Positions 23,075 to 33,789 of a DNA stretch of 64,000 nt are shown here, piece after piece. The notes under the pieces were generated by a model, which ran no database searches, was not told the origin of the DNA, and saw nothing but the letters and a program-made list of their open reading frames with translations. The stretch is from Gerris lacustris (taxonomy: Eukaryota > Arthropoda > Insecta > Hemiptera > Gerridae): assembly GCA_951217055.1 (NCBI GenBank), contig OX578279.1:25384173-25448172 (forward strand), in the 5' to 3' direction. The first letter of the stretch is position 1; each line of letters begins with the position of its first letter. The translations under genes were made by a program, and so were the position numbers.

Positions 23075-23363
23075 GAGAGCCAGCGTGACCGTGTGGGTTA
23101 AACCACGTCTGCTCGGCCATCACTGAATCATGAGTGGAACGAGACGGGGTTCGATTCCTCGTCGTGAAACTCTGATTTATATGGCTCACTATTGATCACA
23201 TCATACTCGCTTCGGCGGTACTATGTACAGAAGTATGATGTGTGAAGTGGCTGGAACTCTCTACCGTGGGGCGTAAAAAGGGCCTAAGCGATGGCCTAAT
23301 TGCAAGGTTCGAACAAGTGGTTCGTCCTACCCGTTCTAGTAGAAAGTACTAGACTACTACTAA
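23075..23363 (+). mobile_element. tRNA-derived SINE, copy 2
   Basis: It has a degenerate A box (CCAGCGTGACCGTGTGG, 23080-23096), a B box GGGTTCGATTCC (23147-23158), the shared body (GGCTCACT, CACATCATACTCGCTTCGG, GAAGTGGCTGGAACTCTCTACC, AAGGTTCGAACAAGTGGTTC) and an (ACT)n tail. Compared with 6392-6666 it has small indels throughout. Both are old copies of one family. Confidence 0.85.
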
Positions 23364-23604
23364 TTTTATGTTTCTTAATATGCGTAAAGCAGTGTTGCTA
23401 TACTTATTAAATATAATATAACAAAAAAATGGTAAGATTACAAGCTTCTTTATAGAGGCCTAATTTATTTTTTTTTTTACTAATCATTACTTTTATTTCT
23501 TTCCTTTTTCTTTTAACAGCAGTTCTATGACAACCAACATTTTACACTGACTTTCATTTTGAAGTCCATCTTAATAAAACTTTTAGTTCAGAAGATCTAT
23601 GGGA

Positions 23605-24030
23605 TTTCTATGGTCCTGAGTGCAAAATTAGTTGACCAAAAATTTGAATTAAGTTTGTTACTTGATATGTGATCACTTTGATCTGGAGATATTTGAATAA
23701 CTTACCTATCAAGTGACAAAATTACATCAACTTGATTTTGGGTCTACTCAACTAATTTTGTACTCAGGATCATAAAAATCACATTACCCACCATAATTGG
23801 TGAGACATGACCGCTCTTCGCCATTTTATTTTTTTATTTTACTTTTAATGTCTATTGCCTAGTGTCCGGCAGACCACATCTGCACCGCGACACATATCAT
23901 ATTCATCTGTCGGTGAACTTAGCCAACCACTTATACTTAAAAGGCACCAAAAGATTATCAAACACATAATTCTAGCTTGATGTTAATGTTCTTGATGTTA
24001 GTCACACACTTTTTTGCACGCTATCTCCTG
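23605..24030. mobile_element. Foldback MITE family J, copy 2
   Basis: It ends in CACTTTTTTGCACGCTATCTCC (24007-24028), the mirror of the GGAGATAGCGTG start of the other copies. It carries CAACTAATTTTGTACTCAGGATCAT, CACCATAATTGGTGAGACATG and GGCACCAAAAGATTA. The left half is truncated: the terminal GGAGATAG is missing and the copy begins inside the arm (GGTCCTGAGTGCAAAATTAGTTG). Confidence 0.7.
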
Positions 24031-24298
24031 GGACTATTTCGAATTTCTCGGATCAAGGACACCAGAGGAAAATGTTTAAAAAAATAAAATATATAAAACC
24101 TAACCTCTAGAATTTTGAATCAATAATTACGCTTTGCTGTGTTTTCTGGTTTATTTGGCTGTTGCTTTTAAAATTTCAGCTTCCCGCAATCCTTATATCT
24201 AGATTTTAAGATCAGTCACAAAAAACAACAATAAAAGGATACTTTTAAATTAGTGGTGTTAAGAAAGTACTTGATAAAGCTATATAATTAAATCAACA

Positions 24299-24300
24299 TT

Positions 24301-24354
<54 letters not shown>
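24299..24354. repeat. (AAT)n microsatellite
   Basis: About 18 uninterrupted AAT units. Confidence 0.95.
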
Positions 24355-24355
<1 letters not shown>

Positions 24356-24359
24356 TTTA

Positions 24360-25360
24360 TTTCCACCAAAATAAAATCATATATAAAACAAAAATATAAA
24401 TTGATAAAATACATGGTCAGGGCCCTCAGTAGGTGTTGTTTTTACCTAGAGAGAGGATTTAATTATTATTCTCTTTAATTTTTTTATATTCTTGCATTCG
24501 TTTTTAACTATCTTATTATTTCATTGTTAGGTGTTAGAAAGTTTAATTTTATCTTCACACGGTATAAAAGATAAAGTTGTTGTTGCTGAGAATATGCCTT
24601 GCAGAGGAAGAAACTTAGAGAGAGAGACTTGGAGGATTTTGGTTAATTTGAGGGCAATAACAAGACTTTACGAACTGTTTAAAATACCTTTATAAGGTTT
24701 ATACCGAGCTTGCGAATATGAAATTTTATGTTTGTATTAAAATGGAAGGTTTTCCGTGGTTACTTTTTAAATAGACCTTCAAGCTTAGACAATAATAAGC
24801 TTTAATTTCAATTTATTGTTTGCCTCGAGGAAGTACAACAAGACTTTTGAATTTACTTGGCGCAAAACCGTACTTACCTTCTTTTTTTAAAAAAATAAAA
24901 ACATTTTCTACTTAAATTCGCTCCCTAATGCATCTCCTCTGAAAATTAGTCGGTGGAGGCGAAGTTGCGAAAAAGTTGGCAAACCTCTAAAATTTTGTTT
25001 CTCATTAAAGGTTAAAATTCAATCAGAGGAAATGACCGGGTCCGGAGTTAGAATAGAGAGGGGGTTTACTTAATTAGCTTGTTTAAACTTTGTCCCCTTC
25101 TCCCGGTTACTACCCTCGCCCTCGCCTTGTAATTGACACCGGAAAAACACTCGGGGTGTAACTCTGATGACATCACTATTTTCCTTTAACATGGAAAGTT
25201 ACTTAGTGTAATTGATAATAGACAATTACTTTGATTAAGCTGTAAACACTTATATCACATTAAACAAAATATCTTTATTTACTGAGTTGTAGTTAAGTGT
25301 TTGTTTTACAATTGTTGTTAATCAATTAATTATTATTTTGATTAAAGTTGCAGATAATGC
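24360..25360. other. Interval without recognised gene
   Basis: The part around 24900-25150 is less AT-rich than the surroundings (for example GGTCCGGAGTTAG and CCTCGCCCTCGCC), but it has no open frame and no recognised repeat. Confidence 0.35.
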
Positions 25361-25364
25361 ACCG

Positions 25365-25990
25365 AAATGTAAACATTGTTCACCGCAGAAACGTAAACAT
25401 TGTTTATCTACGATTGATACGAAATATAAACATTTGATCTTTGTTCAGATGCGTAGAAAGTGATTCTTTTCGTATTTGTATTCATTGCGCATGCGCGTTC
25501 ATAATTTTTCTTTATTTCCATCCTAGTGCGGAAATAAAGAAGAATTCTTCACCTTATCGCACGATTAGCGAGTTTGTTTACATTAAACAAAACTAATTTG
25601 CTGTTTGTTTAATTGAAGTAACTGTCTATATCGAGTTTTTAGTGAAAAGCAATGAGTGATTTAAGTGATTATGACGAAAATGAGGAGAATAATACTCCTC
25701 CCCAAATAATTTAAAAAAAAAAAAAAATCGGCTATTTCGGTTATTTTTAATAATTAATTCGGCTCAAAAAACAACTAATGAATTAATGTCATGTCAACTT
25801 ACATAGAGGAAGTTTATTAAATATTTGTTTCCTGTATTTATTATTAAAATCCAACAGTCGTAGATAAAGTACGGTACGCAATTCGTGCGAAAACTGCATT
25901 TTGCTTTGGTTATGAGGTTTTACTACCCTCGCTGTCGCTCGGATGCAAACTCCACACTCGCATGCAAAATGCTACTTTCCGCACAAGACA
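25365..25990 (+). mobile_element. Family C, left inverted arm with short coding segment
   Basis: It is inverted relative to 27546-28140. From the outside inwards: TTTATCTACGATTGATACGA, GCGTAGAAAGTG, GCGCATGCGCGTTC, a palindrome, GATTAGCGAGTTTGTTTACATT, a short frame starting ATG at 25652 (MSDLSDYDENEENN, stop at 25712), then AAAACAACTAATGAATTAATG, CGTAGATAAAGTACGGTACG, CTCCACACTCGCATGCAAAATGC and CACGTAATGTAC. The peptide in the other arm continues as NELMPSLSRERYELTYSKF. By eye this resembles the N-terminal segment before the core-binding domain of Crypton-type tyrosine recombinases. That is an inference from a short stretch. Confidence 0.6.
25530..25568. repeat. Palindrome inside the left family C arm
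   Basis: The arms TTTCTTTATTTCC and GGAAATAAAGAA flank a loop containing CCTAGTGC. The matching position of the right arm has a palindrome with different arm sequence, and the solo copy at 17.7 kb has none. Confidence 0.7.
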
Positions 25991-26062
25991 CGTAATGTAC
26001 TATTCCATTTCAGTGAAACGCCTGTTAAAAAGGAACAAAAATACAATGACATTTTAATGTAA

Positions 26063-27033
26063 AGGTGAAAACACACGAGTTAGAAAACTAGGGTATAGTT
26101 TTTACTATAGGTATAGTAAACTATAGCATACATGTTCACATGAGCTCTAGTTTTAGTCAGCTATACGTATACGTATATTTTACTATCCTATAGTCGAACT
26201 ATACGCTATACAGAAATATTACTATACGGAGAAGCAATAAATAATATACTTGTTGTATTTTAAAATTTAGTGGAATTCAATTGCTGATTGAAATGTTAGT
26301 TAAAAAAAAAGGTTGCCGCTTGTCTTGTAGTTATTATAAACCACAAAAGAATAGAGGCAAGAAGAAAGAATAGGTCTGTTTGGACAAAACAATGAATTAT
26401 GCGTCGTGATACTGAAGAAAATTTACTGTACGAACTTCGTACAGAGGACGAAAATTGTCATCGTAATTTTGTTGGAATAAATGCTGAGGACTTTGACTAT
26501 TTATTGGAAAAAAGTTGAGCCTCAAATTAAAAAATGAGACACAAATATGAGACGAGCTCTATCTCCAACGACAATAGTTTCATCCCGCGACCAAACGACT
26601 TTTCCTTTATTTTTCGACATTTTCTTTCCTATTAATAGTTAAATTGTATTCTGATGTAGGCATTATTATGTAATTATATTATATACTATAGAACAATAAA
26701 AATATATTATTTATAACCTTCACTTTTGTTGTTTAAATGAATGCCTGAATAAACTCCACTAGTTCACCTTCTTGCCGCTAAAGAAAAAAACGTAGAAAAA
26801 CTGCTAGAGCTAGCAGCTATACGCTATTCGTTCTTGTTGATATAGCTGCAAGTTTTCGTATAGTCTATAATAAAGGTGGTCACACGGGGATAGTTTTCTA
26901 CTATACTATAGCTAAAAAAACTAGCGTATAGTTCAACTATACGAATAGTTTGGACTATACGAATCGGTCTCACAGCTATAGTAACACTATAGCAAAACTA
27001 TATGCTAGTTTTCTATCCCCTGTGTTTTCACCT
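26063..27033 (+). mobile_element. Decayed PIF/Harbinger element
   Basis: The left end AGGTGAAAACACACGAG (26063) mirrors the right end CTGTGTTTTCACCT, which ends at 27033. The first 13 bp match, followed by imperfect TAGAAAACTA mirrors. TAA stands on both sides (26060-26062 and 27034-27036), the 3-bp TWA duplication typical of PIF/Harbinger. Both subterminal regions are crowded with CTATACG and CTATAG palindromes. The interior keeps a transposase fragment (26363-26573), so this is an internally deleted autonomous element. It lies between the two family C arms. Confidence 0.85.
26363..26573 (+). pseudogene. Harbinger transposase fragment (N-terminal region)
   Basis: One frame reads RKNRSVWTKQ, stop, IMRRDTEENLLYELRTEDEN, then CHRNFVGINAEDFDYLLEK. 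After a one-base shift it gives VEPQIKK, and after another TNMRRALSPTTIV. This order of motifs (basic RSVW, MRR, LLxELRxED, RNFxxMxxExFxxLL, Vxpxixk, DTNMRRALSP) is that of the N-terminal part of PIF/Harbinger DDE transposases. The stop sits where a tryptophan codon (TGG to TGA) would be expected. The catalytic DDE domain is absent, so no active enzyme is encoded. In intact elements this protein works with a Myb-like partner to cut and insert the element. Confidence 0.85.
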
Positions 27034-27039
27034 TAACTT

Positions 27040-27545
27040 CTTACTAATTCTAATAAAGTTTTTATTTAAAGTGCTAATTTTCTCATCGGTGGCTTAGTTA
27101 TTAAGAAGAACAGAGACATTATGCTTCTCATCTAGCCCTTCACTAAACGTAAAATTACCATTAGAACTTTGCTGCAAGAGTAGAATGTCACTCAATTAGA
27201 TTTATAGACGCACTAACTTTATTAATTTGCTAAAATTAGTTTGCAGGGAAACTTACAAGAGTAAACTATATAGGAACTATAAATAAAAAGGAAATCACGT
27301 TGCGTTATTATTCAGATTTATTTGAATATTACATTATAATGGAACTATTAAATTTATGTTTTTACTTTTCCTCACTACTAATAGTAGGAAAAGTATTGTT
27401 TTATTTTAGTACCTGGTATGGCTGATAAAATTGTTAAAATTTTCAAGAATGATTATATCAGGCCTTTATGTTATGAAAAAACTAGTTGTATTTTTAAAAG
27501 ATGAACATTGAATGACAGCGAAACAGGAAAAGTAAACAAAGAAAT
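27040..27545. other. Spacer between Harbinger element and right family C arm
   Basis: AT-rich, with no open frame and no shared repeat recognised. Confidence 0.35.
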
Positions 27546-28140
27546 AATAGTACATTACGCGTCGAGTGCAGAAAGTAGCATTTTGCATGCGAGTGTGGAG
27601 TTTGCACCCGAGCGGTAGCGAGGGTGGTAAAACCACACGAGCAATGCAAAATGCCGTTTTCGCACGAGTTGCGTATATACCGTACTTTATCTACGATTGT
27701 TAGATTATAATAATAAATACAGAAACAAATAAACTTGCTGTATGTAAGTTCGTATCTCTCTCTTGATAAAGATGGCATTAATTCATTCATTAGTTGTATT
27801 TCTTGCCGAATTAATTATTTCTGGAGGATTATTATTCTCCACATTTTCGTCAAAGTCACTTGATTCACTCATTGTTTTTCACCAAAAACTCGATATAAAC
27901 AGTTACTTTAATAAAAGAACACCAAATTAGTTTTGTTAAATGTAAACAAACTCACTAATCGTGCGTAAAGCTGAAGAATTCCTCTTCTTTACCGCACTAG
28001 TGTGGTAAAGAAGAGGAATTAATCAGATCTATGAGACGCGCATGCGCAATGAATACAAGTACGTAAATAATCACTTTCTACGCATCTAAACAAAGATATA
28101 ATGTTTATATTTCGTATCTATCGTAGATAAATTAATTAAC
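27546..28140 (-). mobile_element. Family C, right inverted arm with short coding segment
   Basis: It mirrors 25365-25990. On the minus strand an ATG at about 27873 opens MSESSDFDENVENNNPPEII, then NSARNTTNE and a stop. One base over, the frame continues as NELMPSLSRERYELTYSKF to 27494. The acidic serine-rich start followed by a P-S-x-S-x-x-x-Y-x-x-x-Y-x-x-F pattern resembles the beginning of Crypton/tyrosine-recombinase proteins of metazoans, but no catalytic region is present. The longer minus-strand frame reaching 27494 runs out of this segment into non-coding arm sequence and is not a whole gene. Confidence 0.6.
27975..28020. repeat. Palindrome inside the right family C arm
   Basis: AATTCCTCTTCTTTACC and GGTAAAGAAGAGGAATT are a perfect 17-bp inverted pair around GCACTAGTGT, which itself can pair. 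The whole 44 bp could form a cruciform or an RNA hairpin. Confidence 0.85.
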
Positions 28141-28221
28141 GTGTGACAACCAGGGTTGTTTACACTTGTGGCCTAGGTATCGGTTTTTTCTGCATCTGTA
28201 ATTCATTACTTGTACTCAATT

Positions 28222-28400
28222 TTCTTCTCTTTCCGGTTGTCATTTATACGAAGAAAATAAATTCGGAACTATTTTTTTTCACTAACATTATATATAACAA
28301 TAACCATTATATTATCAAAACTACATATTATTCAACAGAAAATTTAAAAACGTAGTATATAAGAAGTTCTTTTTATCGTGTAATTATTAAAATTATTACT
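28222..28400. repeat. Dispersed repeat, inverted partner at 4380-4560
   Basis: See 4380-4560. The open frame that starts at 28143 runs across this repeat and is not supported as a gene. Confidence 0.55.
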
Positions 28401-28425
28401 CTGTGGATTTTTTGAAATTTAGGTA

Positions 28426-28569
28426 ATGGTTAACAAATGTTTTCTCTACAATTGCGCTATTATGGTAACCGATTCACAACAACAAATGATTAATCAGTTG
28501 CTCCAAAGAGAAGGGAATCAGTTGCTCCAAAGAGAAGGGAATCAGTAGCTCCAAAGGGAAGGCAATCAG
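28426..28569 (+). repeat. 24-bp tandem repeat inside a 40-codon frame
   Basis: Three units of AATCAGTTGCTCCAAAGAGA plus AGGG start at 28492, 28516 and 28540. The unit is 8 codons (NQLLQREG) and stays in frame with an ATG at 28426 until a TAG at 28546, which lies where TTG stands in the first two units. Upstream residues include VTDSQQQMINQLL. A glutamine-rich start of this sort is seen in some retrotransposon Gag proteins, but the frame is too short to assign. The third unit continues in frame past the stop. Confidence 0.45.
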
Positions 28570-29810
28570 TAATAACTGGCATCAGATTTTATAGATGGTG
28601 ATGCTGTCCAGTTTTGCCACTTTGTCTATCTAAATATAAGAGTACTTTACCTGTTTCTTCTTTCGTCTGCGCAGATGATGCTGACTAGTTTTTCAGTAAA
28701 ATAGTTGTTGCAGAGAGATAATATGGTGATTTGCGCCACTTAATATAATCCTGCTGATAATATTGCAATTGTAACGTCGTTTATTTAAAACTTTTGGAGA
28801 TTGGCCATACTCATGTATAGAGAACGACTACGTATCACATCTATATAGAAAAGCATTATGTTATACAGATTTTAATGCTTGCATACGGTTGTAAAGATAA
28901 TAATAAATTACTAGTTGCTAGTAAATAATGCATAAATAATTTCTAAATAATCAACTGCACTTAAAATAAATCAAACCTAGACAAGTGCAAGAGTGGAAAA
29001 AAAAGTAGGAATATCTATTCTTAATAGTCTCTAGCTAATAAGCATTCTTTAAAAGTTTTTATATAATATGATTTACAAACGACGCAAATTTATTGCATCC
29101 TATTTTAATAATTTAAATTAGTTTCACCTTATTTCTGTTCCTGTCTTTTTTAAAAATTAAGTTATGTCTTTGTGAATTATAAAGTCCCATTAGTACAGCT
29201 GTCGTGAGTCGTCGTCTAAAATTAGATGTTTGTAAAGAATTTGTATTATGTATATTATAATTTGTATTTTCATATTATGCATATTCCCTTTTTTTAGTTA
29301 CTTTTTAAATACAGTTATGCATTTTTTATAAATGGAAAATAATATTGTTACCATCAAACGAAAGTAAAAAAGAAGAGTTAGACAATGTTTCCATCTATAT
29401 TTTCTACAATGCATGGTTAAGAATTTTTAAGATAACATTTTATTACATCTCTGCATTAGATAAAAACTACAAGACATAATATAGGCCTAACAAAGTTTTT
29501 TTTGTAATATTTCAGGTATGCCTGATCTACTATATGGATAAGGATAAGGATAATCGCATGATTGTAAAATATTTCCACACATAGGTTTTCATCGCGCCAT
29601 CTATGAGGTACCGTAATATTTTTTGATTGCTTTAAATAATAATTAAACTATTTTTTTGATGAAACTAAGCAGGAAAGTTAGTATTATTATTTTCTCTTTT
29701 AACCCTTAACCAAAAATGTCAATATCTATTGGTAGAGTAAAAATGGCATAAGATAACGAAGTTATGTTTTGGCAGAATATGAGACAGAGTTAATATCCTG
29801 AGGTATTAAT
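28570..29810. other. AT-rich interval, nothing recognised
   Basis: No open frame or shared repeat was recognised. Confidence 0.4.
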
Positions 29811-29813
29811 GAA

Positions 29814-29979
29814 AGCCTCGTCCAAACTGCCGAACCGAATAGAGGAAACTAGCAAAGCTTTTGTATCTGCGTATGCCCAGTCTAAAGTGCGCCTGCGCAT
29901 CTGCGACTAGACATGCGCAGAGACCAACACCAACGCTCTGCTCATTTCCTCTGTTCAGTTCAGTAGTCTGGACGAGGCT
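29814..29979. mobile_element. Palindromic Harbinger-type MITE, copy 1
   Basis: AGCCTCGTCCAAACTGCCGA (29814) mirrors the right end GTCTGGACGAGGCT (29979). The inner part contains TGCGCCTGCGCATCTGCG and CATGCGCAGAGACC. It is the same family as 63495-63654. The flanking triplets (GAA and TTG) do not match, so the target duplication has decayed or the border is off by a base or two. Confidence 0.75.
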
Positions 29980-31790
29980 TTGTATTTGTTTTTTATATAT
30001 ATATTTTTTTTTTTATTTGCTCCGATAATGATAATGGCTACTTTTGGTTAGAAACTTTCAAATAATATTATTAAGGATCAAGTTATTCGAAGAGATACTT
30101 TTTTAATAATGACTTATTTTACTACTTAGCATCATCGAAAACATTAGTATAGTTAGTTAGTGGAGAAACATTATTGTACATCGATTAACAGCGCAGTCAA
30201 CACTTTTAAGTCTTAACGCACATTATTATGAACAACTTATTAACATTATATTATTACGTTTAGCCAACATTAAACGTTTTGGAGTATGTTTAGGGTATGA
30301 TGAAGCTGTTTTATACGTAAAATATATTTATACGTTATTAATAAGTTTTGATAGTTTTAAAAGTTACTCTCCGGAATTTGCCTCTATAAGCATCAGTTTA
30401 ATTAATTAATACATTATAATGAGGGTTACGTAGACAAATATTATAAAAATATGCATTGAGTAGAACTTTTATCAAATTTTTATTTAGAATGTTTTGGTGT
30501 TGGTATAAGAAAAGGTTTGGTAAAAGGAAACTATAAAAGGGGAACTCGGCTGCATTGTAGAAGGTAATAGGAAATGTGATTCTAATCTAGTTTTGATTGC
30601 TATCAATATCCAACGTAAGGTACTCTACAAAAATATAGACGCTGGACTGTTGTGCAAGTCTAGGCTAAAAATACCTTTAAAAATAAATGTCCTATGTCCA
30701 TTACCTCGAAAATTAAAACAAAACTTCACAGAGTTCTACATCGAAGAGAAATCATTTTAAAATTAGCACGGATCAAAAACAGATTGCTCTTGGTGTATGA
30801 AAACAAGCCCAGTGTGACAAATTACACGAATTAATATGACAGCTTTTTTAGTGTCGAGTATGATCTACGATTACGCCACTCAAATGCTAAATATTTACTC
30901 TCTAATTTTTTGCTCCACCTTTCTTTTTGCAAGTCAATTCGACAGTGGAATGCAACTGTGAATAAATTATCCTTCATCTATATGTTTTTATAGCCTAATA
31001 TTTTTTCTTTCGAATATTTCTTTCCATCTGTTTCTATCAATTTAAAACGTTTTTTTTTTTAGTTCATAAATATTTTTTAAGACTAATAATATTATATTAA
31101 TTTTACCTCTGTAATTAAAATATAATTTTTTAACTTTCTTTTTTTAGAATAGAAGGTAAATATTTTCGTCAAACAAAAAATAAGCTGTTTTATTTAAATA
31201 AAGCTAAAGCTGTTTTAGTATAAAGTAAAATATTTTGTATTTACAAAAAGTGTTATTTATATTATTTGGGTGTGTGTGTGAAACCTATTCGTAATTATAT
31301 TGGAACGAATTAGAAACAAACATATATCTCAAAACAACATAAGAAATGTTGTAAAAATAAGGCTTTTGTTGAATATTTCTTCAATCTTCTCCTTGTAAAG
31401 AAATATATAATATATTAGGGCTGCCAAGTTCCCATCAATCACAAGAGACAGGGAAATCTATAAAAATAAAATCCGAGCTTTTTGTTACTGCATTCTTTCG
31501 ATTAGACTTCCAGTTAAAATTCTTTCGTTTTATATCACTTCGAGTTTTCCAACTTCTAAATTATAAGAATATGTAGGTTTTAATTCTAAGTTAGTTGTTT
31601 GTATTAATATTTCCAAGATAAAATATTTTATATATCAGTTTATATATTATTTATTCTTCAGTTAATTCCTTTGATTTTAACAACTACGTTTTTAATGACC
31701 ATCCATAGCGACTCTAGAGGTAAGAAGTAATTAATTTTTAATGGGGTTTGAATTAACTAACTAACTCCTCGTCGCTAACTAGCTAGCTGC
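29980..31790. other. AT-rich interval, nothing recognised
   Basis: There is a (TG)n stretch near 31269-31281. No gene or shared repeat was recognised. Confidence 0.4.
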
Positions 31791-31795
31791 TAGCT

Positions 31796-33784
31796 CTACA
31801 GCCCGTGTAGAGCTTGGGCCTGACCTATAACGCACCTCCAATCTTCTATATCAAGGGCTACTGACCGCCAGCGCCCAGCACCTCACTCCCATTCTCCTTT
31901 CCTTTGGTCTACCTCCAACTCTTCCTCCCATCTCAACCTGGGTCGGTCTCTATGCCTCCTTCCTCCTGGCCTTCCTCTCCACACCCTTTTGACTGTCCTA
32001 CCAAACTCTAGATTTTCAGTCTAGCTCTCTTGGCTTCTATTACCAGATCTGGCTCTCTATTGGTCCTTATACGTCATTCTGTATCATACAAAAACAGCAC
32101 AAAAAATTCTTCTTAATACTTTCCGTTTCCATCTTCGTAGTAACTCTTCGTTTCTATACGTGGCAGAGGTTTCTGCATCATATAGTACTACCGGTCTAAC
32201 TACAGTTCCGTAGATCTTTGAGTTTCTGCACGCTTTCTTGCTTTTGAAAATTCTTTTGAGGTCGTGTAGCGCTCGTTTTCCACTGCAATTCTTATTTTTA
32301 GGGTCCGTAGGCAAAACCAAGGACCCTTATATTTTCCTGCGTGGATCTGTCCGTCCGTCCTGTCGCCTGCTCTCACGGTCACACTTTTCGTCGGATCACT
32401 TTGAAATTTGGCATGTATGTATCTTGTACCTGCCCACATATTTTAAAAATATAGCGGCTTAAAAAAAATATTTTTCAAAAAAATTAGGGTAAAAAAACTT
32501 AAGGATTAAATTTTTTTAATTTTTTTTCGATACCGTGAGGGGTATCATATGAAACGTCGAGCTGATTACAAAAATATATAATTCTTTGGTTATAACTTTG
32601 ATAGGGCGAGCGTAGGCAAGTTTGAAGTGGGTGTGAAACGTGTCTCCCCCCCCCCCCCCCCCATCTATCTCGCTTATGTGAAGTGCAAAAAATTAAAAAA
32701 AAACATTCTTCGACCAAAAGTAAAGATACCACTTTTTGGAAATTTCTACAAAAATATTATTTTATTCTTTATTGACAAAATACGTTTTTTATAACTTTGG
32801 TCTTTTCGATGTATTTATATGGTTGTAGTCCGGTTCTGTGGCAAAAAAAATACTTTATTATCAGGAGTTTGTTTATGTGGTTTGAGAATATCAGACCCAT
32901 AGGATAGTTCAAAGTAAGCTTTTTAGCATTTTAAAAAACACCATTAATAGGGTACCTACTACTTAAACTATAGCCTACGGACCCTCGCTGTGTGCTGACT
33001 AGCACACACTTGACCTGTTTATTTTACTTCTACCTCCATTCAATTTTTCCTCTCTTATCATAGATCCTAGATATTTAAAGCTTTGACACCTTTCAAAGTT
33101 TTGGCAGCTAATGTTATTGTCGAGAGGTGAGTCCGCTCTTCGCTGATTCGGCTATGTTCACCCTGAGTCCCATTTATGCTATTTTCTGTTGCAAGTAAGT
33201 GTAGCCTTCCACTCGGGATTATAGAAACGTCATTTGGATATGCCAGGTCCTGTGGAAGTTTATTAATGATAGTTTTCTTCCTAGGTTTTCAGGCATCTGT
33301 CACATGATATTTTCTAGGGCTGAATTAAAGAGAGTACTTGGACAGGACGACTCCCTGTCCTATCTTTGCTTCGATGAGTTCCGATGGTTTCCCATCCCTT
33401 ACCAAGATTTCCAAGGTTTCCATCCTTACCTTATTTAAGATTTTCACAAGTGTCATTTTCAAGAGCCTGGTGAGTATTCATGGCAGTCCCAGTTCTTTGA
33501 GTATACATACTTGAATAAGTTGCCCTCTTTTCACGCAATCATAAGACTGTAAAGAGCAGGTGTATATTTATGCTGTACTTGTAACACTTCTCCAGTATTT
33601 TCCGCAGTGCAAAGATTTGGTCTGTGGTCGACCGGTTCATTCTTATTGACCAACTCCAATTACAAACACTCTCTACTGAAAGTCTATAATTCTTGCTCTT
33701 TATTAAACGAGTTAAAACAAGGTTGTTCACTCTGACAATTATGTTAAGTTCATGTGAAAAGTGTTCAATCCCTTCAGTAATCAT
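31796..33784 (-). pseudogene. RTE-like non-LTR retrotransposon, reverse transcriptase relic
   Basis: Read on the minus strand from 33784, the pieces follow the order of a non-LTR reverse transcriptase: RSTTDQIFALRKILEKCY with NIHLLF (about 33560-33640), KELGLP and KMTLVKILNKVR, AKIGQGVVLS (about 33350), FNSALENIM, DLAYPNDVSII where an active enzyme has YADD (about 33240), SFKYLGSMIREE (about 33070), then after the insert KRALHDLKRIF, SRNSKIYGTVVRPVVLY, ELLRRWKRKVLRRIF, RIRTNREPDLV, VWRGRPGGRR with RPRLRWEEELE, and finally GQAQALHGL with a stop at 31796-31798. Several frameshifts and stops and the lost catalytic aspartate show it is dead. The endonuclease part is missing (5' truncation, usual for LINEs). 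An AGTTAGTTAGTTA-like 3' tail fits RTE elements. Confidence 0.9.
32300..32985. mobile_element. 686-bp element inserted in the RTE relic
   Basis: Perfect 13-bp inverted ends AGGGTCCGTAGGC (32300-32312) and GCCTACGGACCCT (32973-32985) bound a segment that interrupts the retrotransposon frame between INRSSVC and KRALHDLK. Inside are a CCGTCCGTCCTGTCGCC stretch, the GAAATTTGGCATGTATGT motif (32403-32420) and a run of C (about 32647-32663). There is no coding sequence. No clear target duplication is seen (flanks TTTTT and CGCTG). The superfamily is not assigned. Confidence 0.75.
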
Positions 33785-33789
33785 CTAAT

